A DNA stretch of 64,000 nucleotides. Origin: CBDCGJ01 sp965238305. GTDB taxonomy: Bacteria; Pseudomonadota; Alphaproteobacteria; GCA-2731375. The DNA lies in NCBI GenBank assembly GCA_965238305.1, contig CBDEHK010000001.1, forward strand, positions 4,526,001-4,590,000. Direction: 5' to 3'. Each line of letters begins with the position of its first letter. Within the stretch, counting starts at the first letter, position 1. The notes under the pieces were generated by a model. The model was not told where the DNA came from. It saw only the letters and a list, made by a program, of their open reading frames with translations, and did no database searches. Below are positions 41,740 through 50,051 of this stretch, in pieces. Position numbers and translations under genes: made by a program.

Positions 41740-42621
41740 CTACCGTTTCCGGGCCAGACGCGGATCGAGCAAATCGCGCAAGCCGTCGCCGAGCATGTTC
41801 AGGCCCAACACCGCCGCCATGATGGCAAGACCCGGAAAGATCGCCAGGCGTGGATAAAGCATGGCGAAAGTTTGATTATCCGATAACATCTTGCCCCAAC
41901 TCGGCGTCGGCGGCTGGGTGCCAAGACCCAGATAGCTCAATGCCGCCTCCGCCAAAATCGCGATGGCGAACTGGATCGTCGCCTGCACGACAATCACCGA
42001 CATGATATTGGGCAGAATATGTTCGATGCTGATGCGCAGACCGGCTTTACCGGCAGCGCGCGATGCCAGGACAAATTCCCGTGCCCAGATCGCGTTCGCC
42101 GCACCTCGACTGACCCTAGAAAATAACGCGATGTTGTAAATTCCGATCGCCAGAATCGAATTGAAAATGCCGGGGCCCCAGCCCGCCGTGATCAATATCG
42201 CAATCAGAATTGCTGGAATGCCGAAGGTCAGATCGGTCAAACGCATCAACACCTCTTCAACCCAGCCGCGCCGGGCCGACGCCGTTAGGCCAACCAGAAT
42301 ACCGCCGACGACACCGATCGACACCGCGACCACGCCAACCATGATCGAATTTTGCGCCCCCACCATAATCATCGAAAAAATATCCCGGCCTAGGAAGTCT
42401 GTGCCCATGATGTGTTGCCATCCCGGTACCTGCAATTTCGCTTTGGTATCGATGGCGGTGGCCGAAAAAGGTGTCCAGACAAGCGACAAAGTCGCCATCA
42501 ACACCAGTGCCGTTGTTAAGGCGCCACCGATCATGAAACTTTTGTGGCGAAAGGCCCGATGCCAGAAACCAGGCGGTGCGGGTGCCGCGCTAGTTGTCTC
42601 CAATGTTTGCTCCATCGCCAT
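41740..42621 (-). CDS. dppC: peptide ABC transporter permease (OppC/DppC)
   Basis: 293 aa. N-terminal OppC-N membrane segment (SFMIGGALTTALVLMATLSLVW), the HIMGTDFLGRDIFSMI motif of C-type permeases, then about five helices and the EAA loop (EFVLASRAAGKAGLRISIEHILPN) that docks the ATPase. Its ATG overlaps the dppB stop (TAATG). Confidence 0.93.
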   Translation of the reverse strand: MAMEQTLETTSAAPAPPGFWHRAFRHKSFMIGGALTTALVLMATLSLVWTPFSATAIDTKAKLQVPGWQHIMGTDFLGRDIFSMIMVGAQNSIMVGVVAVSIGVVGGILVGLTASARRGWVEEVLMRLTDLTFGIPAILIAILITAGWGPGIFNSILAIGIYNIALFSRVSRGAANAIWAREFVLASRAAGKAGLRISIEHILPNIMSVIVVQATIQFAIAILAEAALSYLGLGTQPPTPSWGKMLSDNQTFAMLYPRLAIFPGLAIMAAVLGLNMLGDGLRDLLDPRLARKR

Positions 42622-43568
42622 TATTCATTCACCCGAATGCGCGGGTCGATCACCGCATAGAGCAGATCGACAATGAAATTGACCGTGATCACCATCCCCG
42701 CCAGCATCATCGTCAGCGACATCACAACAATCAAATCCCGGTTCGAGATCGATTGGAAAATCAGCCGCCCAATCCCCGGCAATGAAAAAACGCTTTCTAT
42801 AATAATCGTTCCGGCCAGCAGGTTGGCGAACTGCACCCCCATTATCGTCACCATCGGTATCATGGCATTGCGTAGGACATGGCCCCATAGGGTCGACCGC
42901 CGGCTCAGGCCTTTGGCCCGCGCGGTGCGGACAAAATCTTCCCGGGAAACTTCCAACACGGCCGACCTTGTCACCCGGGTCAAGATGGCCGCTTGCACCG
43001 TCGCCAAGGCTAAACCCGGCAATATCAGCGCTTTGATCGAGCCGAGAAAATCTTTCTCCCAACCGGGAAACCCGCCCGAGCGAAACCATTTCATCTCCAC
43101 CGCCAGCAACAGAATTAGCAGGATGCCGAACCAAAAATTGGGCACCGCAATGCCAAGCTGACTAAAACCCATCACGCCATAGTCGCCGACCTTGTTGTGA
43201 TTGGCCGCGGCATAGACCCCCATTGCCACCGCCACAATGATGGTCAATCCCATTGATAACAGAGCCAATGGCAGGGTGATGAACAAACTGGCGCCGATTA
43301 ATTCGGTTACCGGGACGCTATAAGTGTAACTGGTCCCCAAATCCGCCGTCAAAAAACCCAAAAACCAGTCAAAATATCTGACATGAGCTGGCCGGTCCAA
43401 ACCAAGTTTCTCGCGCAGCGCCTCAATCGCGCTATCCGGCGCGTCGACCCCAAGAATGGTCAGCGCTGGATCGCCCGGCAGCACTTCCAATACCAAAAAC
43501 ACCACGACGGATGTCCCCAGCATGGTGAGTAAAAAAGTCGCAAATCGTTTGGCTAGAAATACGCTCAT
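42621..43568 (-). CDS. dppB: peptide ABC transporter permease (OppB/DppB)
   Basis: 315 aa with six helices. Begins LAKRFATFLLTMLGTSVVVFL, carries the B-type GLDRPAHVRYFDWFLGFLTAD region and the EAA loop (DFVRTARAKGLSRRSTLWGHVLRN). First gene of the operon. No periplasmic substrate-binding protein gene precedes it, which is unusual for an opp/dpp cassette; the 254 bp upstream hold only a short frame on the other strand. Confidence 0.93.
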   Translation of the reverse strand: MSVFLAKRFATFLLTMLGTSVVVFLVLEVLPGDPALTILGVDAPDSAIEALREKLGLDRPAHVRYFDWFLGFLTADLGTSYTYSVPVTELIGASLFITLPLALLSMGLTIIVAVAMGVYAAANHNKVGDYGVMGFSQLGIAVPNFWFGILLILLLAVEMKWFRSGGFPGWEKDFLGSIKALILPGLALATVQAAILTRVTRSAVLEVSREDFVRTARAKGLSRRSTLWGHVLRNAMIPMVTIMGVQFANLLAGTIIIESVFSLPGIGRLIFQSISNRDLIVVMSLTMMLAGMVITVNFIVDLLYAVIDPRIRVNE

Positions 43569-43702
43569 AATCGACTTTTATTATCGCCGCTGAAACCAAA
43601 TGTGCAAGCCAGTAGCTGCATAAATCATATTGTCGCCAAAATTCCGTCACGCCAAACCCATATTGCCCAGGCACTATTTAATATTCGGACGAAGGAAAGG
43701 TG

Positions 43703-43882
43703 ATGATCAAAGGTAGTCTCGATATTGCCCGGGCCCTTAGCGACCCTGATTACCGCAGGCGAGCAACGGCGTTTTTAGAATCTTGCGACACCTACAGGCG
43801 GCAAAATCATCAGCTGGAAATTCTAACGATCAAAAAGGATTTGCCGAATGGCGTGGGAAAATTCTTCCACATGATCGCTTAA
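43703..43882 (+). CDS. possible 59-aa small protein overlapping the TetR gene
   Basis: Starts MIKGSLDIARALSDPDYRRRA after AAGGA six bases upstream, which is better than chance. The last 60 bases lie antisense to the 3' end of the TetR gene. The first 40 residues look like ordinary soluble protein sequence with no recognised family; it could be a real small gene, a decayed remnant, or a shadow. Confidence 0.3.
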   Translation: MIKGSLDIARALSDPDYRRRATAFLESCDTYRRQNHQLEILTIKKDLPNGVGKFFHMIA

Positions 43883-44395
43883 TGGCTCCGAAATCCGTTC
43901 ATAGAGCTTAAAAGCTGCTGGTTGCATCACCACACCCATGGCCATTGCCGCCAGCATCGTCGCATCGCCCTTAGGAATTTCGCCTTTGCGCATGGCATCT
44001 TCGACTAAATCGCAGAGCACCTGCACCGGATTATCGGGATCCGGGCCAAAACGTTCCAGAAAGCCGTGTTGGGAGAGCATACAATAAGCAAATCCATCTG
44101 GTTCTTCATCCGCATACGCACAAAAACAGGCCACCACCGGCGCAATTTTGTCCGCAATCAATCGGTGCGGACGATGCGCTTTAGTCAGAAGCTTGGCCAA
44201 ACTGGTATAGTGAAAATGAAAAATCTCCCAAGCCAGCTGATCTTTGCTATCGTAATGTCGGTATAACGCCCCTTCAGACAGGCCGACCGCCTTGGCGATG
44301 TCTTTGATCGACGTACCGTCGACGCCTTGGCGAACGAATAACTTCAACGATTCTGTTGCGATCCGCATCTTGGTATTTGTACGCTTCGTTTTCAT
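43823..44395 (-). CDS. TetR family transcriptional regulator
   Basis: 190 aa. N-terminal TetR helix-turn-helix: ESLKLFVRQGVDGTSIKDIAKAVGLSEGALYRHYDSKDQL (residues 14-53). The C-terminal ligand domain is not specific to a known subgroup. It faces the amidohydrolase gene, with a near-perfect 26-bp inverted repeat between their starts, so it probably represses itself and that gene. Confidence 0.93.
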   Translation of the reverse strand: MKTKRTNTKMRIATESLKLFVRQGVDGTSIKDIAKAVGLSEGALYRHYDSKDQLAWEIFHFHYTSLAKLLTKAHRPHRLIADKIAPVVACFCAYADEEPDGFAYCMLSQHGFLERFGPDPDNPVQVLCDLVEDAMRKGEIPKGDATMLAAMAMGVVMQPAAFKLYERISEPLSDHVEEFSHAIRQILFDR

Positions 44396-44455
44396 AGCCC
44401 CTCTGATTTGAACAACCGCCTATGTGATCATATCGTAACGCAATTGAACAAGAAA

Positions 44456-44481
44456 ATATCCTTCTTTACCAAAGAAGATAT
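44456..44481. promoter_or_regulatory. candidate TetR operator
   Basis: Arms ATATC-CTTCTTT and AAAGAAG-ATAT around a three-base centre, with a single unpaired base. It lies 61 bases from the TetR start and 98 bases from the amidohydrolase start, as expected for a shared operator; as RNA it could also fold. Confidence 0.45.
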
Positions 44482-44578
44482 GTACAAATACGGTCCAGTG
44501 GCGTTAATTGGCCGCTTGGAACAATTGCCGCAACAAAACGCCATTGATGCGCGCGACCACGATGATGGGAATACACTT

Positions 44579-45811
44579 ATGAAAACGCTTTTCAAAGGCG
44601 GCAAGATTTTTGATGGTGAAAATTTATTGGACGACGGCTTGGCCGTATTGACGGAAAATGGCACGGTCACGGCAATCGCTGGGGATGATGAATTTTCCGG
44701 TTTTCAGGAAGCCGTCGTCGATACCCGCGGCGGCACTTTGCTGCCGGGCTTGATCGATTGCCATGTGCATTTGTGTTTAGGGGCGGAAGGCGATCCGGGA
44801 ACAGCACAAGAAAAACTGTTACCGGGACAAATCACCATCAAAGCTTTGGATCGCGCACAAGCGACCTTGGCCGGTGGTATAACTGCCATTCGCGATTGCG
44901 GCGGCAAAGATTATTTGGAATTTGCCGTTCGGGATGCCTGCAACGATGGACGTCAATTGGGTCCGACCATTCGCGCTTCCGGCCGGGTCATTTGCATGAC
45001 GGGCGGACACGGCAACCGCATGGGTCGGGTCGCCGATGGCGTCGACGACGTCATCAAAGCGGCGCGGGAGCAAATTCATGCCGGCGCCGACCTGATCAAA
45101 ATCATGGCCACTGGCGGCGTAATGACACCGGGCGTTAATCCGGAAGATGCCCATTATACGGCGGAAGAAATCGCTGCTGGTATCCAGGAAGGCAAACGTT
45201 TCAATAAAAAATCGGCCTCCCACGCGCAGGGCACCGAAGGCATTTTGAATGCTGTCCGTGGCGGCATCGACAGTGTCGAACATGGCATATTCATGAATGA
45301 CGAATGTGTCGAAGAAATGTTGAAACGCGGCACCTACCTGGTTCCGACCCTGGCCGCAATTCATAATATTCTTGCCATGGAAGGCAAAGGTATCCCGGAT
45401 TACGTAATTGAAAAATCCAAACGGGTCTCCGAGTTCCATCAGAACTCCATTCGCATGTTCTATAAGGCAGGCGGCAAATTCGCGATGGGTACGGATGCTG
45501 GTACACCGTTCAATCTTCACGGTGACAATGCCATGGAACTGGAATTCATGGTCGCTGAAGGGATCAGCACGACGGATGCTTTGAAATTTTCCACCGCGAA
45601 CGCCGCAGACTTGATCGGGCTGCCGGAAGAAGGCCGGGTCAAAGAAGGTGGGGCGGCGGATTTCCTCATCGTTGATGGCGATCCGGTTGCCGACATCACC
45701 AAAGCCTCACAGAAAGCCAATCACCGCATGGTAGTGAAACGCGGTGTTTGTCTGGCCGATCGTCGCCTCGGCCGCGATGGCGATCTATTCCGTTCGATTG
45801 CCGCGTTCTGA
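44579..45811 (+). CDS. metal-dependent amidohydrolase, Xaa-Pro dipeptidase/imidazolonepropionase-like
   Basis: 410 aa from ATG 44579 (MKTLFKGGKIFDGENLLDDG); 57 further codons are open upstream but do not resemble the family. Metal ligands: LIDCHVHL, a probable carboxylated lysine in LIKIMATGGVMTPG, His in ASHAQGTEG, DSVEHGIF and Asp in MGTDAGTPF. The group includes zinc carboxypeptidases and prolidases that release C-terminal residues from acylated or proline dipeptides. Control by the facing TetR gene is likely, and the nearby dpp cassette suggests imported peptides as substrates. Confidence 0.88.
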   Translation: MKTLFKGGKIFDGENLLDDGLAVLTENGTVTAIAGDDEFSGFQEAVVDTRGGTLLPGLIDCHVHLCLGAEGDPGTAQEKLLPGQITIKALDRAQATLAGGITAIRDCGGKDYLEFAVRDACNDGRQLGPTIRASGRVICMTGGHGNRMGRVADGVDDVIKAAREQIHAGADLIKIMATGGVMTPGVNPEDAHYTAEEIAAGIQEGKRFNKKSASHAQGTEGILNAVRGGIDSVEHGIFMNDECVEEMLKRGTYLVPTLAAIHNILAMEGKGIPDYVIEKSKRVSEFHQNSIRMFYKAGGKFAMGTDAGTPFNLHGDNAMELEFMVAEGISTTDALKFSTANAADLIGLPEEGRVKEGGAADFLIVDGDPVADITKASQKANHRMVVKRGVCLADRRLGRDGDLFRSIAAF

Positions 45812-45825
45812 TCTGAATTGAAACC

Positions 45826-46755
45826 ATGACGCTGTTCGATGATTACCTGATCGTCGATTGGAGCGCCAATGCCAGCCCTAAGACCGGGGCGGACAGCATC
45901 TGGTATTGCCGGGGAAGCCGGGACCGGCGCGGCCGTTTGCGCCTGTCGAAGCCGCAGAACCCGGCGACACGAAAGCAAGCTTTTCATGAACTTAAACGAC
46001 TATTGCTGGATCGGATAAAGGCCAGGCGGCGGGTTTTGCTCGGCTTCGATCTTCCGAACGGTTATCCCGTCGGTTTCGCCAAAGCAGCCGGTTTCGCAGA
46101 TCGAAAATCACCGCCATGGCTTGCCACCTGGCAAGCGCTCAGCGAGCGGATCGAGGATAGTTCCGATAACGCCAATAATCGTTTCGACGTCGCTAATGAT
46201 CTAAACAAGCGGCTTGCCGGCGCACCCTTTTGGGGCTGTCCGCACGGTCGGGTTTATTCGTACCTGCGTCCGACAAAACCAAATTATGGCAACACAGAAT
46301 TGGCGGAGCGACGCATTTGCGAACGCTGGGTCCGACGCACCCAACCGGTCTGGAAACTCTACACCACCGGCTCCGTCGGTAGCCAAACCCTAATGGGCAT
46401 CCCCTATCAACTGGCTTTATTGCGGGATCGGGAGCTGGCCCCGTATCTGGATATCTGGCCATTTCGAACTGGCTTGGCGGCGCCGGCGCCAACCTCAGGT
46501 GCTAAAATCGTTTTGGCAGAAGTCTACCCCTCGCTCACCCCCATAAGAACGAAAGACGACGACGTCAAAGATGCGGTCCAAGTACGGGAAACCGCAAAGA
46601 TGCTGGCGAAACGAGACAATGAAGGGCTGTTGGCAGTCGATTTTACCGGTCCGCCAGAACTGACCAGGAAAGAACGAAAATTCATCGAACAAGAAGAAGG
46701 TTGGATCTTAGGTGCGGGCACATTTACACCGATCGTATCGGCCACTTCATCTTGA
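45826..46755 (+). CDS. DUF429-like, RNase H-fold protein of unknown function
   Basis: 309 aa. The spaced acidic motifs YLIVDWSANASP, VLLGFDLPNGYP, VLAEVYPSL and DDDVKDAVQVRE match the RNase H-like fold of DUF429 proteins. Relatives are sometimes labelled CbiG or cobalamin-related in databases, but I see nothing supporting that. It starts 15 bases after the amidohydrolase, so it may share its transcript, and its 3' end overlaps the Nudix gene by 32 bases. Confidence 0.7.
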   Translation: MTLFDDYLIVDWSANASPKTGADSIWYCRGSRDRRGRLRLSKPQNPATRKQAFHELKRLLLDRIKARRRVLLGFDLPNGYPVGFAKAAGFADRKSPPWLATWQALSERIEDSSDNANNRFDVANDLNKRLAGAPFWGCPHGRVYSYLRPTKPNYGNTELAERRICERWVRRTQPVWKLYTTGSVGSQTLMGIPYQLALLRDRELAPYLDIWPFRTGLAAPAPTSGAKIVLAEVYPSLTPIRTKDDDVKDAVQVRETAKMLAKRDNEGLLAVDFTGPPELTRKERKFIEQEEGWILGAGTFTPIVSATSS

Positions 46756-47269
46756 ACAGCAGATAAGCCGCCAAAGTCTGTCCATCGACAATCTCGCCAT
46801 TCAAAATCATTCGCTCGAAATCTGCCAGTTTGACCTGCCGCACCAGCAATCCTTCTTCATCCGGTTCGAGCGCCGCTGGCCCCGGCGTTAAATCGGTCGC
46901 GACATAAGTGCGAAAACAAGCCGTGGCGTAGCCGCAAGACGAATATGCGAGGCCGAGATCGTGCAATTGACCGGCGATCAAGCCGGTTTCTTCGCGTAGT
47001 TCGCTACGGGCGACGGTTTCAAAGGTTGCCTTATGATCGCGATCATTTGCCCCCATGGGAAATTCCAAGGTTCGGCGGCCAATTGGGTAGCGATATTGAT
47101 CGACCAAATGGACATGCTCGTCTTCTAGCGGGATGACGATCGCGAAATCCGGTTTTTCAACAACGCCGTAGATATCGCGCCTGCCGCTCGGCCATTCGAC
47201 CTGATCTTCGCGTACGCGCATCCATCTGTTTTCATATACAAAACGACTGGCGAGAGTTTTCAATGTCAT
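46724..47269 (-). CDS. Nudix hydrolase (ADP-ribose pyrophosphatase-like)
   Basis: About 181 aa. The Nudix box is present but degenerate: VARSELREETGLIAGQL keeps the metal-binding EE pair, while the R of the usual REU has become S and the upstream GX5E spacing is poor. The surrounding VVEKPDFAIVIPLEDEHVHLVDQYRYPIGRRTLEFPMG matches ADP-ribose/nucleoside-diphosphate-sugar hydrolases. A TTG two codons upstream is an alternative start. Convergent and overlapping with the DUF429-like gene. Confidence 0.85.
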   Translation of the reverse strand: MTLKTLASRFVYENRWMRVREDQVEWPSGRRDIYGVVEKPDFAIVIPLEDEHVHLVDQYRYPIGRRTLEFPMGANDRDHKATFETVARSELREETGLIAGQLHDLGLAYSSCGYATACFRTYVATDLTPGPAALEPDEEGLLVRQVKLADFERMILNGEIVDGQTLAAYLLFKMKWPIRSV

Positions 47270-47340
47270 GAGCAATATTCTCCAACCAAATAAATAAGAT
47301 AGTATGGGCAGCGTCCCTTTTTCCAGCTATTGATCTTGTT

Positions 47341-48234
47341 ATGTCCGCCTCTCGCCAAAGAAATGGTTTTGCCCTTGCCGCGATCTCCGCGGTAAGTTTC
47401 GGTTCAGCGATCGCGATTGCCCGCTACGCTTATGATGGTGGTGCCAATGGCATCACGGTCGCAAGCTTTCGCGCCCTTGTCATGGCCACTGGCATTTGGC
47501 TTTTCTGCTTAGGGAGCGGTCGCAATATGCGGTTGCCTAGCCACCTAATCCCCCATGTGATAGGGCTCGGCTTCCTGCTTGCGATCATGTATTACGGGAA
47601 TGTTGGATCGGTAGAATATATCCCGGTCGGTTTGGCCGCGTTGGTATTTTTTACCTTCCCGCCAGTGATCGCCGTGATCGAAACCTTGCTTGATCGTCGA
47701 CTGCCGCCGACTTTGAAACTTGTTGCCGTTATCGGCGGGTTTATCGGCATTGCTATGATGCTTGGCGTCAGCTTGGGCAACGCCCATCCGATCGGGATCG
47801 CCTTGGCGTTAAGCGCATCCGCCGCCGCCGCTTTGAATGCCGTTTGGATGGCGCGCAAAATGGTCGGCTATGACATGATCCAGATCACCGCGTATCTAAC
47901 GCTGGTCGCGGCGGTCGCCTTACCGGTCCTGTGTTTTTTCAAAGGCGGACCGCAATTCCCGATAGGAGTGGTTGGGTGGGCGGGGATGATTGCTGTCGCT
48001 GCTTTGCAATCCTTGGGCATCCCACTTTATTACGCCTCAATCCCGATGATTGGCGCCTTAAAAAGTGCCATGGTGACCAATATTCAACCCATTGTCTCGA
48101 TCATCGCCGCGTTCTTGCTTTTCGGTGAAGTGCTGACCGGATTACAGCTTCTGGGCGGCGCGATCGTCTTGATTTCAATTTGGCTGATGGGTTACGACGA
48201 CCAGAGGCGCATGAAAAATCCAGGAACCTCCTAA
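47341..48234 (+). CDS. DMT superfamily (EamA) transporter
   Basis: 297 aa with ten predicted helices in two EamA repeats; the first starts FALAAISAVSFGSAIAIARYAYDGGANGITVASFRAL and the second SASAAAALNAVWMARKMVG. Members export amino acids, nucleosides or other metabolites; the sequence does not say which. Divergent from the Nudix gene and convergent with the acyl-CoA dehydrogenase. Confidence 0.9.
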   Translation: MSASRQRNGFALAAISAVSFGSAIAIARYAYDGGANGITVASFRALVMATGIWLFCLGSGRNMRLPSHLIPHVIGLGFLLAIMYYGNVGSVEYIPVGLAALVFFTFPPVIAVIETLLDRRLPPTLKLVAVIGGFIGIAMMLGVSLGNAHPIGIALALSASAAAALNAVWMARKMVGYDMIQITAYLTLVAAVALPVLCFFKGGPQFPIGVVGWAGMIAVAALQSLGIPLYYASIPMIGALKSAMVTNIQPIVSIIAAFLLFGEVLTGLQLLGGAIVLISIWLMGYDDQRRMKNPGTS

Positions 48235-48277
48235 CGGACTTTCCGGGGTTTCACACACCGGGATTGAAAAAATTTGC

Positions 48278-49486
48278 TTAGTTCCAGCGGCGCAGTTCCA
48301 GGCGGCCTATTTGGTTACGATGAACTTCATCCGGGCCGTCGGCAAATCGAAGGGTCCGCTGATGAGCCCAGGCATTGGCCAGGAAAAATTCCTGACTGAC
48401 GCCGCCGCCGCCGTGCAGTTGCATGGCCAAATCGATCACTTTGGTCGACATATTTGGCACTGCAACTTTGATCATGGCGATTTCTTTGCGGGCTTCTTTG
48501 TTCCCTACCGTATCCATCTTGTGGGCTGCGTGCAGGACCAACAGGCGGCAAGAATCTATTTCGATCCGACAATTGGCGATCCTTTCCAAAGTGACGGTTT
48601 GTTCGGCCAAGCTCTTGCCGAAGGCAACCCGGGATTTGGCCCGCTTGCACATCGCTTCCAAAGCGCGTTCGGCGACACCGATCGAACGCATGCAATGATG
48701 AATACGCCCCGGACCCAAGCGACCCTGGGCAATTTCAAAGCCACGACCTTCACCCAACAGCATATTGTTGGTGGGCACACGAACGTTTTCGAGAACCACT
48801 TCACCATGACCGTGCGGTGCATCGTCATAACCGAAAACGCTCAACATACGTTCGATCTTCATGCCTGGGGTATCCGCCGGCACCACCACCATCGATTGCT
48901 GACGATAGCGGTCCGGATTGTCGGGGTCGCTTTTGCCCATGACGATATAAACGGCACAACGCGGGTCCCCGACGCCCGTAGACCACCATTTACGGCCATT
49001 GATGACATATTCGTCGCCTTCGCGCTGAATTTGGGTTTGAATGTTTGTCGCATCGGACGAAGCCACTTCCGGTTCCGTCATCAAAAACGCCGAGCGAATT
49101 TCACCGTTCAACAGCGGGTCCAGCCAACGTTTTCTGTTTTTTTCGTCGGCATATTTAGTGAAGACTTCCATATTGCCGGTATCCGGGGCGGAACAGTTGA
49201 AGACTTCGGAGGAGATATCGGTTTTTCCCATGATTTCGCAAAGCGGCGCATAGTCCAAATTGCTCATCGGTTCGACCCGGTCACTTTCCGGCAGGAACAG
49301 GTTCCAAAGGCCGGCAGCCTTCGCTTTCGCCTTCATTTCTTCCATCACTGGAGGGATCATCCAGCGGCTATCCGCGGCGTCGAGCTGATCCTTGTAAACA
49401 CTCTCATTCGGCATGATTACGTCGTCCACAAACTTCGAGATTTGCTCTTGTAGTTCTTTGGAACGGTCTGAAAATTCAGGAATCAT
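48278..49486 (-). CDS. acyl-CoA dehydrogenase family protein
   Basis: 402 aa from ATG 49486 with AGGAGAG eight bases before. FAD-dependent alpha-beta desaturation of acyl-CoA. FAD/substrate motifs FLMTEPEVASSDATNIQTQI and YVINGRKWWSTGVG, and the C-terminal FADGPDEVHRNQIGRLEL, match the ACAD10/11-like branch rather than short-chain FadE. Single gene; no thiolase or hydratase is adjacent, so substrate chain length is open. The long antisense frame opposite this gene is not coding. Confidence 0.93.
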   Translation of the reverse strand: MIPEFSDRSKELQEQISKFVDDVIMPNESVYKDQLDAADSRWMIPPVMEEMKAKAKAAGLWNLFLPESDRVEPMSNLDYAPLCEIMGKTDISSEVFNCSAPDTGNMEVFTKYADEKNRKRWLDPLLNGEIRSAFLMTEPEVASSDATNIQTQIQREGDEYVINGRKWWSTGVGDPRCAVYIVMGKSDPDNPDRYRQQSMVVVPADTPGMKIERMLSVFGYDDAPHGHGEVVLENVRVPTNNMLLGEGRGFEIAQGRLGPGRIHHCMRSIGVAERALEAMCKRAKSRVAFGKSLAEQTVTLERIANCRIEIDSCRLLVLHAAHKMDTVGNKEARKEIAMIKVAVPNMSTKVIDLAMQLHGGGGVSQEFFLANAWAHQRTLRFADGPDEVHRNQIGRLELRRWN

Positions 49487-49549
49487 CTTTGTTCTCTCCT
49501 CTTGCACACTTCTCTCAGGAAAATAACCGGACGCTTTTCCGCAATCGAA

Positions 49550-50005
49550 TTAGCGTTTGTTCTTAAAAAACTCACGTAGAAGGTTACCTGCATGGGAGGG
49601 GCCGATGTCCGGGTAGATTTCCGGCGCATGGTGGCAGGTCGCCTGACTGAAGATACGGGGGCCATGTTCGACGCCGCCGCCTTTTGGATCGTTCACAGCG
49701 TAGTACAATCTTGAAATTCTTGCAAAACTGAGTGCCGTGGCGCACATCGCACAAGGCTCCAGCGTCACGTAAAGATTGCAGCCGGGCAACCGGGCTTCGC
49801 CCAGAATCATTGTGGCCTCGCGGATTACAAGCATTTCCGCATGCGCTGTCGGGTCCGTTAACTCGACCACACGATTACCGGCCTGCGACAATATGTCCTG
49901 TGATGGGGACACCAAAACAGCGCCGACCGGGACCTCGCCTCGATCCCCGGCCGCTTTCGCTTCGTCAAGGGCGATGGACATAAATGTCTGCTGGATGTTA
50001 GTCAT
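49550..50005 (-). CDS. tadA: tRNA adenosine(34) deaminase
   Basis: 151 aa from ATG 50005. Converts A34 to inosine in tRNA-Arg(ACG). Zinc and catalytic residues: TAHAEMLVIREA (His, Glu) and LEPCAMCATAL (two Cys). The frame is open 71 codons further upstream across the divergent rluB start; that part is not used. Head-to-head with rluB across 46 bp, a common alphaproteobacterial arrangement. Confidence 0.95.
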   Translation of the reverse strand: MTNIQQTFMSIALDEAKAAGDRGEVPVGAVLVSPSQDILSQAGNRVVELTDPTAHAEMLVIREATMILGEARLPGCNLYVTLEPCAMCATALSFARISRLYYAVNDPKGGGVEHGPRIFSQATCHHAPEIYPDIGPSHAGNLLREFFKNKR

Positions 50006-50051
50006 GCTGAAAGGCAACATAGCGGTGCATTGGAAATCGTCAAGGACACAC

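Noticed and set aside
44819..45520. 233-codon minus-strand frame opposite the amidohydrolase
   Set aside because: Antisense shadow; the plus strand carries all the metal-binding motifs of a real enzyme.
48311..49453. 380-codon plus-strand frame opposite the acyl-CoA dehydrogenase
   Set aside because: It is exactly antisense to a clear enzyme gene, is rich in His, Phe and Arg as expected from the reverse of its codons, and matches no family.
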